From NCBI GenBank assembly GCA_041159865.1, contig JBEAXK010000079.1, forward strand, positions 1 to 64,000: a stretch of 64,000 bases of DNA. Reading direction: 5' to 3'. The DNA comes from BJGN01 sp041159865 (lineage in GTDB: Bacteria > Bacteroidota > Bacteroidia > Chitinophagales > Saprospiraceae). Each line of letters starts with the position of its first letter. The stretch's first letter is position 1. The position numbers and the translations under genes were made by a program. Under the pieces are notes generated by a model. That model had not been told where the DNA came from, searched no databases, and was given only the letters and a program-made list of their open reading frames with translations. This document shows positions 1 to 7,339 of the stretch, piece by piece.

Positions 1-43
1 CGGGGTTGTAGCTGTCTGAACTGTGATTCATCTGATTTCTGGA

Positions 44-235
44 TTACCTTGATTTTTTGTTTGAATCTAAATCATACGCTTCCAAATAGTTAATTGCTTG
101 TGTCGACATTTCAAATTCCAAGGCTCTTTGATAAATCACTTCCTGAAAACCATTACCTAATTCTGAATGCACAATCATTGCACAGCCCATTATTTTCGAG
201 GTTAGTTCGGAGTATTTATATTCTTCCTTTATCAT
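44..235 (-). pseudogene. GxxExxY-family gene, truncated (copy A)
   Basis: The 63-residue product starts like GxxExxY proteins (PDDEXK-like family): the N-terminal half has the HSELGNGFQEVIYQRALEFE stretch typical of the family. After residue 45 it jumps directly to AINYLEAYDL, so the middle of the domain, which normally carries the R-x-D and E-x-K residues, is missing. The C-terminus ends early compared with the second copy at 2841-3183, consistent with a one-base change in a T run. GxxExxY proteins are usually about 120-130 residues, so this is a remnant. Family function is not firmly established. It lies 23 bases downstream of the methyltransferase gene, same strand. Confidence 0.7.
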
Positions 236-258
236 AATAAATCATTTAATCGTAAAAA

Positions 259-912
259 TCATTGTTCCGACAGTTTTAAGTAATGAATTAGCGGAAAATC
301 CTTCACAGGTTCGTCAATGGCGGCAGGGTTCCCTTCGTCATTAAATAGAGAAAATTGGTGTGATTTTTCCACTAAAAATTTAAACATATAATCTCTTCTT
401 TTCAGCATGGAGCCATTTACCGCACTCCATTCTGAAAACACAATAGGTTGCTTCGTCGCGGGGTTTGTAAAGTCGAGCGCATCGCCCCAAAGTATATTTC
501 TATCCAACAGGAACCGAATGCTTCGTCTGCAATCCTCTTTGCATTTGTCCTTAAAATGGGAGGTATATAAATCGTCAAATATTTGATAGAGACGCACCCT
601 ACATTCCTGTGCATTATCCTCCAGAATATCTACCCCGTAAATACTGGAAACGGCAATTACTGCATATCGTTCCCAATCCATTTGGTTATTGCCATATCGC
701 TGATCAACCACTTTGAGCTTCCTTCGCAGCACTTCGGCTAGAAAGTTTCCATTGCCACAAGCAGGTTCGAGAAATCGGGAGTCAATGCGTTCCGTTTCTT
801 GCTTCACCAAATCCAGCATAGCGTTTACTTCCCTGTCATTGGTAAAAACTTCCCCATGGTCAGCTACCCGCTTTTTTGATTTCACCTGTTTTTTTTCATT
901 CATACCGGACAT
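259..912 (-). CDS. N6-adenine DNA methyltransferase-like protein (restriction-modification M subunit type)
   Basis: 217 residues. Residues 47-60 contain FLEPACGNGNFLAE, a clear motif I (SAM-binding) of N6-adenine methyltransferases, preceded by a GEVFT segment like that at the start of HsdM/type II-ISP methyltransferase domains. An acidic motif II region follows (GVDILEDNAQ) and then a GDAL motif. I do not see the catalytic (N/D)PP(Y/F) motif that should follow GDAL; the protein instead runs into a conserved-looking FSEW...LKRRDYMF tail. From memory, short proteins of this shape recur in Bacteroidota annotated as restriction subunit M, so it may be a full-length family member rather than a truncation. 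A copy of its last 20 or so codons survives at 3207-3275. Met1 or Met4 could be the start. No restriction subunit is adjacent. Confidence 0.75.
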   Translation of the reverse strand: MSGMNEKKQVKSKKRVADHGEVFTNDREVNAMLDLVKQETERIDSRFLEPACGNGNFLAEVLRRKLKVVDQRYGNNQMDWERYAVIAVSSIYGVDILEDNAQECRVRLYQIFDDLYTSHFKDKCKEDCRRSIRFLLDRNILWGDALDFTNPATKQPIVFSEWSAVNGSMLKRRDYMFKFLVEKSHQFSLFNDEGNPAAIDEPVKDFPLIHYLKLSEQ

Positions 913-1062
913 GGATAAACCTTTAATTTACTAGATTTTAGATAGTTATTTAAACGAAGTTAAATGAAAATGTCAGAAAATAAGCCAAAAATTTTGGAAG
1001 TCATTGGTTCTGCGTTTATTAAAGGCATTTTGTGTCCTTTTTATACACATGGAAAGCGATTA

Positions 1063-1308
1063 TCACACCATTATTTTCCATACAAAATAGGCCAGAATAC
1101 TTTGGAAACCAATGAAGCAGACCAACACAACGAGACAACCTTTGCTCGTTTTATTATACACTTTATTATAAATGGCTTTTTCCGGGTCCGTCAAAATGCC
1201 TAATCCCTTCGGTGCTTTAAATCCCAGATTATGCCTGATTATTCGTTTTATGGAAGTACGGGCAGCGATTCTTTTCGTTAAAGAGGGTATTCGAAATCCA
1301 AATTTCAT
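1063..1308 (-). CDS. small conserved basic protein with C-terminal membrane helix
   Basis: 81 residues. The N-terminus is very basic (RIPSLTKRIAARTSIKR), followed by GFKAPKGLGILTDPEKAIYN and then a hydrophobic segment at about 59-77 that looks like a single membrane helix. I recognise the pattern of a K/R-rich start, a GFKAP-G block and a YN-(R/K)-(V/I)-YN block from small uncharacterised Bacteroidota proteins, but know no function. The opposite-strand reading of the same DNA is less protein-like. The tail of this gene has a degenerate second copy around 3437-3535. Confidence 0.55.
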   Translation of the reverse strand: MKFGFRIPSLTKRIAARTSIKRIIRHNLGFKAPKGLGILTDPEKAIYNKVYNKTSKGCLVVLVCFIGFQSILAYFVWKIMV

Positions 1309-1636
1309 AGGGTTGATATTTTAAAATGACTATTTTCATGCGTTGTATTTATATTCCCTTTGGAATTTGCATAAAGTTAAGCTATATTTAAGGGGTTGTA
1401 TCACTCAAATAAAAATAGTTCTGCCAAATAGGGTCAAAAATGAAAATATTTTTGGTATCGCGCCCATTAAACCATTTCCACCGAAATAAAAGTACTCTAC
1501 TTATTTATTTTACCCTGGTATTGCTCATGGAGAGAGCGTAATTATGAAATATAAAAGAGGGCTTGATTGTTGCACAAATTTTTTGGAAGGCTTTTCAGCA
1601 TACACAATACCAACCGCTTTTGAACTTAACGAAATA
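1309..1636. other. gene-free stretch, nothing recognised
   Basis: About 330 bases between the small basic protein and the MazG-like fragment. Both strands carry only short interrupted frames. No convincing promoter, tRNA or repeat was found by eye. Confidence 0.5.
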
Positions 1637-1780
1637 TCAATATCTTCCGAAAACCGATTTATCAATTGCAAAAACGATTTCCTTTACATCAAATCCATAT
1701 TTTTTAGCCAGTAATAATGCTAATAAAAAAATATCGGCAAGTTCTTCTTTTACTTTTGAAGCATTTAAATCCTCTGCTTA
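1637..1780 (-). pseudogene. MazG-like nucleotide pyrophosphohydrolase fragment
   Basis: Reading the minus strand from about 1780 gives EDLNASKVKEELADIFLLAL, then LLAKKYGFDVKEI, and a stop at 1637-1639. The E-x-(2,3)-E-L-A-D block followed by a hydrophobic helix and KYGFDVKE is the characteristic C-terminal half of MazG-like/dCTPase-type NTP pyrophosphohydrolases. An in-frame TAA just upstream and the lack of the N-terminal EE-x-x-E half show that only about 48 codons remain. The fragment lies directly beyond the attC-like hairpin, in the same orientation as the DUF4160/DUF2442 unit. Confidence 0.6.
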
Positions 1781-1815
1781 AAATTTAATTGGCACTAAGT
1801 CGTCTCTTATGCTAC

Positions 1816-1876
1816 CGCTAACGTGCCGCACACAGACGCAAACCCTTTTCGGGTTTCGCTTGTGCGCTGTTATACC
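1816..1876 (-). repeat. attC-like imperfect hairpin
   Basis: The stretch starts CGCTAAC and ends GTTATACC. Inside is an interrupted inverted repeat: GCACA (1828-1832) with TGTGC (1861-1865), and AAACCC (1840-1845) with GGGTTT (1851-1856) around a 5-base loop, with unpaired bases between the arms. AAC/GTT at the ends, a bulged stem and a position just downstream of a small minus-strand gene fit an integron attC recombination site, short version. The simple-site consensus is imperfect and no integrase is in the window, so a transcription-terminating hairpin or other mobile-element repeat is possible. Confidence 0.35.
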
Positions 1877-1916
1877 ATGTGCCTTACTGTTATAAATTGT
1901 AATTGGAAATTGAATT

Positions 1917-2195
1917 CTAAACTACTCCTTGATGCAAATCCGCTATTGGAAATATTAAATCATAATCATTCCAATTTAAATTTCCATCTAGAATTATAAA
2001 TTGCTTGAATTTAGTTTCATCTAAATATTTTTTAATTGATGGATGAGATGAAGTTTCGAGGAATGATTTAAAGTCAACCAATTTACAAACACCATCATAA
2101 AAAAATAACCTTATTGCATAATCACCGATATAAACAGCGGAATTGATTTCAATCAAGTCAGTTTGAATATCAATATAATCTTCGACTATTCTCAT
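1917..2195 (-). CDS. DUF2442 domain protein
   Basis: 92 residues, with a beta-rich opening, an FFYDGVCKLVDFKSFL block (the F-x-DG...VDF signature of DUF2442), a KYLDET-F block and a WNDYDLIFP ending. All of these match DUF2442 order and length. The start codon overlaps the stop of the upstream DUF4160 gene (ATGA at 2192-2195), which implies translational coupling. DUF4160 and DUF2442 genes are commonly paired and mobile; their function is unproven, and a toxin-antitoxin role has only been suggested. Since the DUF4160 partner is broken here, this gene may be an orphan. Confidence 0.75.
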   Translation of the reverse strand: MRIVEDYIDIQTDLIEINSAVYIGDYAIRLFFYDGVCKLVDFKSFLETSSHPSIKKYLDETKFKQFIILDGNLNWNDYDLIFPIADLHQGVV

Positions 2196-2496
2196 ACGAT
2201 TCTTGTATTAATTTTTTCAAATTCAATGTTCTTATGATAGATAAAATAATCTACCCATTTCTCTACTATTTTGTCAGCTTATTTTTCAAGAAACACCTCA
2301 AAATCTTTTAAATTACTTCCTGTTAAAGGCCTGCGACCTTTTACTAATTTAATCTTAATTTCAACAATTTCGCCATCAACAATATAAAACTCAGCTTTAC
2401 TTTCTAATCCATTATATTTCCCATGAACGTGAATTGGCTCATGTTCATTAGAATAAAAAAGATTAAGACTCCAAGATATTCAAATATTTTAGGCAT
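2192..2496 (-). pseudogene. DUF4160 gene with a frameshift and a stop codon
   Basis: A start at 2496 reads MPKIFEYLG, then the frame must shift by one to continue FYSNEHEPIHVHGKYNG and KAEFYIVDGEIVEIKIKLVK, a textbook DUF4160 core (F-Y-S-N-E-H-x-P-x-H-V-H). A TAA at 2279-2281 then interrupts the frame before the last 28 codons (ADKIVEKWVDYFIYHKNIEF), which end in the TGA overlapping the DUF2442 start. So there are two inactivating lesions in a gene otherwise recognisable end to end. Confidence 0.75.
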
Positions 2497-2572
2497 TCTT
2501 AAATGATTTGGTCAAAACTACAAAATCTTAGTGATTTGTAAAAAGACTCTGGATAGTCCTTTTCAGGCATTT

Positions 2573-2591
2573 GGTATAACTCGCTTATACC
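2573..2591. repeat. perfect 7-bp inverted repeat GGTATAA/TTATACC
   Basis: GGTATAA, a 5-base loop CTCGC, then TTATACC. It lies upstream of the DUF4160 start. Its GGTATAAC is the inverse of the GTTATACC that ends the attC-like hairpin at 1869-1876, so the DUF4160/DUF2442 unit is framed by 8-bp inverted ends. Confidence 0.5.
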
Positions 2592-2689
2592 CGAAACTAT
2601 CTTTCGTCTAGCCACTCATTTTACTATGTATTAGCGAAGGATCGTTTCGTTTTATTTCTAAATAAAGATACTATTTAATTCATAAGTAT

Positions 2690-2767
2690 TCATTTATACA
2701 AGTATTCCTTGACAACGATATTATCATTGAGTTGCACCTGTATTTTGGTGCTGCCATTCTCGGTTTT
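2690..2767 (-). pseudogene. possible RhuM-family fragment
   Basis: A short minus-strand frame reads ENGSTKIQVQLNDNIVVKEY before a stop. The first part resembles the start of RhuM-family proteins (K-I-x-V-x-L-x-D-x-T-V-W). Only about 25 codons are present and the similarity is judged by eye, so this could be chance. Confidence 0.25.
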
Positions 2768-2840
2768 TCAGATGATTATTTCACTCCTGGTCTGAATCAG
2801 ATTTTACTCATTTTTTTGACCGTGTTGTGCACCAAGTATG

Positions 2841-3183
2841 TCATAGCTGTCTGAACTGTGATTCATCTGATTTCTGGATTATTTTGATTTTTTTGTTTAA
2901 ATCTAAATCATAAGCTTCCAGATAGTTAATCGCTTTTAATTCAACTGCTATAATTCCATGTGCTAAAAAATCACACACGACGCGTTCTGTTCTGATTATT
3001 CTTATAATAAACAGGCATTTCATGTTCCCGAGAAAGGTAAATTCCTTGTGACGACATTTCAAATTCAAAGGCTCTTTGATAAATAACTTCCTGAAAAACA
3101 TTGCCTAATTCTGAATGTACAGTCATCGCACAGCCAATCATTTTAGAGGTTAATTCTGAGTATTTATATTCTTCTTTTATCCT
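2841..3183 (-). pseudogene. GxxExxY-family gene, broken (copy B)
   Basis: Second copy of the gene at 44-235. The expected start codon is AGG (3181-3183) where copy A has ATG. The frame then reads KEEYKYSELTSKMIGCAMTV, continues through QEVIYQRAFEFEMSSQGIYL and shifts near the NQNRT/RVVCDF junction. The second frame supplies FLAHGIIAVELKAINYLEAY and a tail to 2841. It retains the middle part lost in copy A, but shows the same fusion of ELKAI to NYLEAYDL, so the ancestor of both copies probably already lacked the segment between. Confidence 0.7.
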
Positions 3184-3206
3184 AATAAATCATTTAATCA
3201 GAAAAA

Positions 3207-3275
3207 TTATTGTTCAGACAATTTTAAGTATTGAATCAACGGAAAATCCTTCATAGGTTCGTCAATGGCAGCGGG
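3207..3275 (-). pseudogene. 3' remnant of a DNA methyltransferase gene
   Basis: The minus strand reads AAIDEPMKDFPLIQYLKLSE and ends in a stop at 3207-3209, nearly identical to the C-terminus of the methyltransferase at 259-912. Upstream the similarity stops abruptly near 3275. It has the same position relative to GxxExxY copy B as the intact gene has to copy A, so both belong to one duplicated module. Confidence 0.7.
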
Positions 3276-3436
3276 ATATACTTAAAGACAATTCTTTTTA
3301 AGAAAATTTTAGGGTGTAAAGATTTAAAAACATTTTGGAATGTGTTGAGAATTTAAAAATTATGGTATATATATATTACAACAGTCCCTGTTAGCATACC
3401 TTAAGATCTGCTAGCGGGTCATTCTTTATATAGCTA

Positions 3437-3535
3437 TGGCAAATAAAAAAGCCATTTTGTGTTCGTTTTATATGCATGGACAGGGACTATCACATCAGTA
3501 TTTTCCATACAAAATAGGTTATAATACTTTGGTAC
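3437..3535. repeat. degenerate copy of 1008-1115
   Basis: AAAAGCCATTTTGTG through TATTTTCCATACAAAATAGG matches 1008-1095 with scattered changes, and continues to ATACTTTGG. It corresponds to the 3' end and downstream flank of the small basic protein gene at 1063-1308. The rest of the 3276-3626 gap holds no gene that I can support; it is very AT-rich with T runs near 3600-3640. Confidence 0.55.
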
Positions 3536-3626
3536 TTGGACAGACACTTACGAAGATTGGGTTTTAGATACTTAGACGGACAGTTTTGTATTTTTTCGGA
3601 TTTTTGTTTTTCCTGGAAAATAATTT

Positions 3627-3992
3627 TTATTTTTTTATGGTATAATGATTAACCATTCTTTCCGTCATCATGTTGATGATTCTTTTGTTCATTTCCTTTT
3701 GAAAGGATAGATATTCTTTCAATTCCTCTCCATTAAATTGGCCAATGACCATGCCAATCAATAGATTTTTAAAGGGTAGATCTCTTTTTATATTTAAGCT
3801 CAGCCATTGTAATGGATTCTTTTCCTTTATTTTTTCCCAGGAGACATTCTTATTTTTTAGAAATTCCTGAGCTAAGGTGATGATAAGATCATTTTGTAGC
3901 TTTAAAATAGGTCTTAAGGTTTCATTTTGAAAGTTTTCTTCTATTGAATCTGCTTTTTTTAATTCTAACAAAGGTCTTGATTTTGGTTCCAT
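3627..3992 (-). CDS. conserved Bacteroidota protein of about 121 residues, unknown function
   Basis: Starting at Met in MEPKSRPLLELK gives 121 residues; a longer frame reaches back to 4118 but would overlap the divergent pectate lyase gene. The core FQNETLRPILKLQNDLI, a KRDLPFKNLLIGMVIGQF block and a C-terminal RIINMMTERMV block match a family common in Bacteroidota, often mislabelled as glyoxalase. It is mostly helical, with no signal peptide and no catalytic motif that I recognise. It is divergent from the pectate lyase gene, so the two promoters must share 3993-4058. Confidence 0.6.
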   Translation of the reverse strand: MEPKSRPLLELKKADSIEENFQNETLRPILKLQNDLIITLAQEFLKNKNVSWEKIKEKNPLQWLSLNIKRDLPFKNLLIGMVIGQFNGEELKEYLSFQKEMNKRIINMMTERMVNHYTIKK

Positions 3993-4058
3993 TCGTAAAA
4001 ATTTTGTAACTTCGGAATAATAGGCTTTAGATAATTTAACCATGTAAATAACAAGTAT

Positions 4059-5780
4059 ATGCGTTTTAGCCTCTTTTTGTTCATTCTTGTATTTCAAAGC
4101 CATATTATTGTCGCTCAAATACCCGCTTTTCCTGGTGCCGAAGGATTTGGCGCCTCTACTACAATAGGTGGCAGAGGAGGGAATGTCTATTACGTTTCTA
4201 ACCTGAATTGTTCGGGTCCTGGTTCCTTAAATGATGCCTTAAATAAACAGGGACCAAAGTATATTTTGTTTTCAGTAAGTGGTGTTATCGATTGTGCCGC
4301 TGAAATTGAATGGGGCGATTGCTATATTGCAGGTCAAACTTCTCCGGGTGGTATCATTGTTAGAGGCATTTTAATTGATGACTTTTATGAGCCTTCAGGA
4401 AAAGCACAAAATATTATTATCAGACACCTGAATTCCAGACCAGGAAACCCCGATGTGAGGCCCGGAAAAGGTTGGGTCTTAGATGATGCCCTGAGAATAG
4501 ATGGTGCTAAAGATGTGATTATTGATCATTGTTCTTTTGCAAATGCCATAGATGAGTGTATTCAATTATCAAGGAGCTCAAGGATAACGATTTCGAATTC
4601 TATGTTAGCAGAGACGCTGGGTGGGCATTTCGACCTGGGCGGAATGTTGATTAATTATTCAACAGTAGCTCATCCAAAAGACAGTATTTCTCTTCATCAT
4701 AATCTTTGGAATAGGATTGGAGGAAGAATGCCTGAAATAAGTTGTGAGGAAAGTGGTGAAAAACCTGGCGATAGAACCTGTCTTACCCGACCTTTCCGAT
4801 TTGAATTTTCAAATAATTTACTCTGGGATCCTAATATTCAAATTTATTATGGCCCGGGTTTTAGTCCAGCCAATACTACCTCCTTCCATGATATTTATGC
4901 CAATTTTGTTTCAAATCACGCCATTTCAAGGCCAGGTTACTGCGGTGGTTTTTTTAATTTTGATTTATTGGCAAATAAAAATAATCAGTTTTTTTCCTCT
5001 GGAAATACCATGGCAAAATATCCTAATTATTCCGATTATCAATTATTTTACTGTTGTAATGATTTCTGCCAATATAATCCAAATACGGAAAATGGTTTGG
5101 CCACCCGCAGATCAACCCGTTTTTCTTACCCATCCATTTCTTATACCCCCGCAAATCAACTAAGAAATTATATGGTCGAACAGGTTGGTGCTTTTAACGG
5201 TCTTAGTCAGGGGCGTCGAGATCCAATGAATAAAAGGCTGTTAAATGCATTGAAAAATAATATCATTGATTCCAGACCCGTTGATGGAATAGATTATTAT
5301 AAAGATGCATTTGTTCTTGATTTTTCTGGTCAACCTGCTCCTCCAAAAGATACAGATGTCGATGGGATGCCCGATGCCTGGGAAGTAAAATATGGTCTCG
5401 ATGTCAATAAACCAGATCATAATGGGATGCAACTTTCCAATCTATTAACAGGTATTTCTGGTTATACCAATCTGGAATGCTATTTAAATGAATTATCTAA
5501 ACAATTGATAACGGGTACAACCACGCCCGTTAATGAAGTAAAGTTTCAACAACCACAAATCACCTATATGGGTGAAGGTCATTTTAAAATATTTTTTCCA
5601 GAATATAAAGGAGATAATTTAACGGCGAGTCTGACGGATCTGACCGGTAGAATATTGTTACAATTTCCTGTTGAAAATGGTTACGGAGAGGGGTTTAAAA
5701 AAGATTTGGATAAAGGAATATATATTGTTAATATTAGCAATGTGAAATATAGGTTCGCCGAAAAATTATTTATTTTTTAA
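4059..5780 (+). CDS. secreted pectate lyase-like protein (PL1-type beta-helix) with T9SS sorting domain
   Basis: 573 residues with a signal peptide ending near VAQ at residue 20. The mature N-terminus FPGAEGFGASTTIGGRGG followed by YYVSNL is the standard opening of bacterial polysaccharide lyase family 1 enzymes. A right-handed beta-helix follows to about residue 330 (IIIRHLNSRPG, VIIDHCSF, SLHHNLW). RMPEI at 223-227, right after HHNLW, sits where PL1 enzymes carry the catalytic R-x-P. DTDVDGMPDAWE at about 430 is a calcium-loop linker. The last 85 residues look like a type A T9SS sorting domain ending in KLFIF. It predicts export across the outer membrane and cleavage of pectin-like polymers by beta-elimination; the substrate is unverified. 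Confidence 0.85.
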   Translation: MRFSLFLFILVFQSHIIVAQIPAFPGAEGFGASTTIGGRGGNVYYVSNLNCSGPGSLNDALNKQGPKYILFSVSGVIDCAAEIEWGDCYIAGQTSPGGIIVRGILIDDFYEPSGKAQNIIIRHLNSRPGNPDVRPGKGWVLDDALRIDGAKDVIIDHCSFANAIDECIQLSRSSRITISNSMLAETLGGHFDLGGMLINYSTVAHPKDSISLHHNLWNRIGGRMPEISCEESGEKPGDRTCLTRPFRFEFSNNLLWDPNIQIYYGPGFSPANTTSFHDIYANFVSNHAISRPGYCGGFFNFDLLANKNNQFFSSGNTMAKYPNYSDYQLFYCCNDFCQYNPNTENGLATRRSTRFSYPSISYTPANQLRNYMVEQVGAFNGLSQGRRDPMNKRLLNALKNNIIDSRPVDGIDYYKDAFVLDFSGQPAPPKDTDVDGMPDAWEVKYGLDVNKPDHNGMQLSNLLTGISGYTNLECYLNELSKQLITGTTTPVNEVKFQQPQITYMGEGHFKIFFPEYKGDNLTASLTDLTGRILLQFPVENGYGEGFKKDLDKGIYIVNISNVKYRFAEKLFIF

Positions 5781-5844
5781 TAATAAATAGTTTATAATTT
5801 CGGTTCTAATTTGGAAATTTTTTTAAAAAACAAACAACAAGTTT

Positions 5845-6507
5845 ATGAAAATCAAATTCATTCTCTTTTCTCTTTTATTTTCAGTGTCAGCCTTTGCTCA
5901 AAAGGATTACCTGACCTTTTATATTGAAAATAAAACTTCTACCGATTTATACGGTATTTATGTTACCGGAACAGACGACGATTCCTGGGGTGAGGATATA
6001 CTACCTGATGATACCTTCGAAGCTGGTACAACGCTGACAGTTACGATTCCGATTAATAAATCAACCGTCTGCGAACAAGATATTAAAATTACCTTTTCAG
6101 AAGATGATGATAGTCCATTGATTTTTGAAAATATAGATTTCTGTACGCTGGATAAAATGATTCTTACTCAAAAAGGTAAAACAATTTATTATACCCTGGA
6201 TGTCTTGGAAGAACTAACTTTTGACATTGAAAATAATACAAAAACAGATATGTATGGCGTTTTTGTAAATGGTTCGAAAGAAAATTCCTGGGGAGAAGAT
6301 ATTTTACCAGATGATACGTTTGAAGCGGGAACAGTTATTACCGTAACCATTCCCATACTCGGAGGTACCACCTGTAAACAGGATATTATGATTACCTTCT
6401 CAGAAAAAGATGAAAATCCGTTAGTTTTTACCAAAATTGATTTCTGTAGGTTGACTAAAATGATTCTGACAGAAAGTAAGGGTAAAATATTTTATACCCT
6501 CGAATAA
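5845..6507 (+). CDS. secreted protein with two tandem WGEDIL repeats, unknown function
   Basis: 220 residues with a signal peptide ending at FAQ (residue 19). The mature part is a duplication of a domain of about 100 residues: each copy has F-x-I-E-N-x-T, then SWGEDILPDDTFEAGT, then TVTIP, a C-x-QDI-x-ITFSE strand and an IDFC-x-L-x-KMILT ending. Each repeat keeps two Cys, so one disulfide per repeat is likely. The pattern (surface-exposed beta domain with WG-D-L, C-x-D-x-x-x-x-F and DLC) resembles small periplasmic beta-sandwich proteins of unknown role. It lies 64 bases after the pectate lyase and could share its transcript. Confidence 0.7.
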   Translation: MKIKFILFSLLFSVSAFAQKDYLTFYIENKTSTDLYGIYVTGTDDDSWGEDILPDDTFEAGTTLTVTIPINKSTVCEQDIKITFSEDDDSPLIFENIDFCTLDKMILTQKGKTIYYTLDVLEELTFDIENNTKTDMYGVFVNGSKENSWGEDILPDDTFEAGTVITVTIPILGGTTCKQDIMITFSEKDENPLVFTKIDFCRLTKMILTESKGKIFYTLE

Positions 6508-6576
6508 TCCTTCGTCATTTTTAACCATATTATTATCTTTAAGAGGGAATGATTTAGAATATAAATGTGATTTAAA

Positions 6577-7269
6577 ATGAAAAGAATTACTTCAAACTTT
6601 ATTTTTTTGTTTCTTATTTGTACGGGCATGTTTGCTCAAACAAATAATATATGGTCGGAAGAACCGCCAGATAATATTAAGAATCTTAAGTTCATGACCC
6701 CTACAGAACTTGAACAGCAATTTTTATCTTCACAAAAAATTCCTGCTTTTACAGCCGTTTTAAATGGTTTACAGAAAAGAGGATTTGTAAAATTAAAAAT
6801 GAAGGAAGGGAATTGGGGTTTTACCGGGGAATATAATACAGGAAACGGTGTTTATGCTAAATCTAAATTTTTGGCTTTTGATTTTTATAATCCCAAAGCA
6901 GGCAAAGGAGGTCAGGGAGCTTCTATTATTATGAGACAAGTGGGTAATTCAACGTATACCGCCTATGTCATTTTTCCTGAAGGGGATGTTAGTATTGAAG
7001 ATGCATTTACCAAAGGAGAAGAATGGTACGCAGACGCCCAAAATAATTTACAACCTGCAAAAAGCTGGATTCGCTGCTTTTGGCGCGAGGTAAGGGATGA
7101 TTGCGCTTACACCTGTATTGTTAGAGTTGCGGTATGTACTGCGCTAAATGCAGCATTAGGCGTAGCAACAGGTGGTGTGAGTTTATCAGCTGCGATTGCA
7201 ATTTTCGCTTCTTGTGCAGGAGATTATTGTGCTCCCTGTCTGGCCAGGCAAGCACTTCAATGCTTCTAG
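6577..7269 (+). CDS. secreted protein with Cys-rich hydrophobic C-terminal domain
   Basis: 230 residues; signal peptide to about residue 20 (MFAQ). Residues 25-165 form a charged globular domain that I do not recognise. The last 65 residues are different: eight Cys (RCFW, DDCAYTC, AVC, SCAGDYCAPC, QCF) frame a Gly/Ala-rich hydrophobic stretch (ALGVATGGVSLSAAIAIFAS). This composition resembles halocin C8-like bacteriocin domains, where a Cys-knotted hydrophobic peptide follows a pro-region; that is a resemblance only. It has no T9SS domain. It is convergent with the haloperoxidase gene, with a bidirectional terminator between them. Confidence 0.65.
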   Translation: MKRITSNFIFLFLICTGMFAQTNNIWSEEPPDNIKNLKFMTPTELEQQFLSSQKIPAFTAVLNGLQKRGFVKLKMKEGNWGFTGEYNTGNGVYAKSKFLAFDFYNPKAGKGGQGASIIMRQVGNSTYTAYVIFPEGDVSIEDAFTKGEEWYADAQNNLQPAKSWIRCFWREVRDDCAYTCIVRVAVCTALNAALGVATGGVSLSAAIAIFASCAGDYCAPCLARQALQCF

Positions 7270-7306
7270 CTTGTTAAATGCTTAGTGGTTAATAATAATA
7301 AATGCT

Positions 7307-7339
7307 AAAGGGGGAATAAAATAATCATTATTCCCCTTT
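7307..7339. terminator. bidirectional terminator between convergent genes
   Basis: AAAGGGGGAATAA pairs with TTATTCCCCTTT (one bulged G) around an 8-base AT loop, with T and A tracts outside. It overlaps the stop codon of the minus-strand haloperoxidase gene at 7328 and follows the plus-strand gene ending at 7269. Confidence 0.75.

Noticed and set aside
417..614. Minus-strand 65-codon frame within the methyltransferase gene
   Set aside because: Alternate-frame shadow of a gene with a clear SAM-binding motif.
964..1203. Plus-strand 79-codon frame
   Set aside because: It is largely antisense to the small basic protein gene (1063-1308), which has a better protein-like composition and a pattern I recognise.
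1563..1781. Plus-strand 72-codon frame
   Set aside because: It is antisense to the MazG-like remnant, which has recognisable family motifs; the plus-strand product is Ser/Phe/Lys-rich without features.
1816..1876. Hairpin as a CRISPR repeat or tRNA
   Set aside because: Single copy with no spacers; the fold is one bulged stem rather than a cloverleaf.
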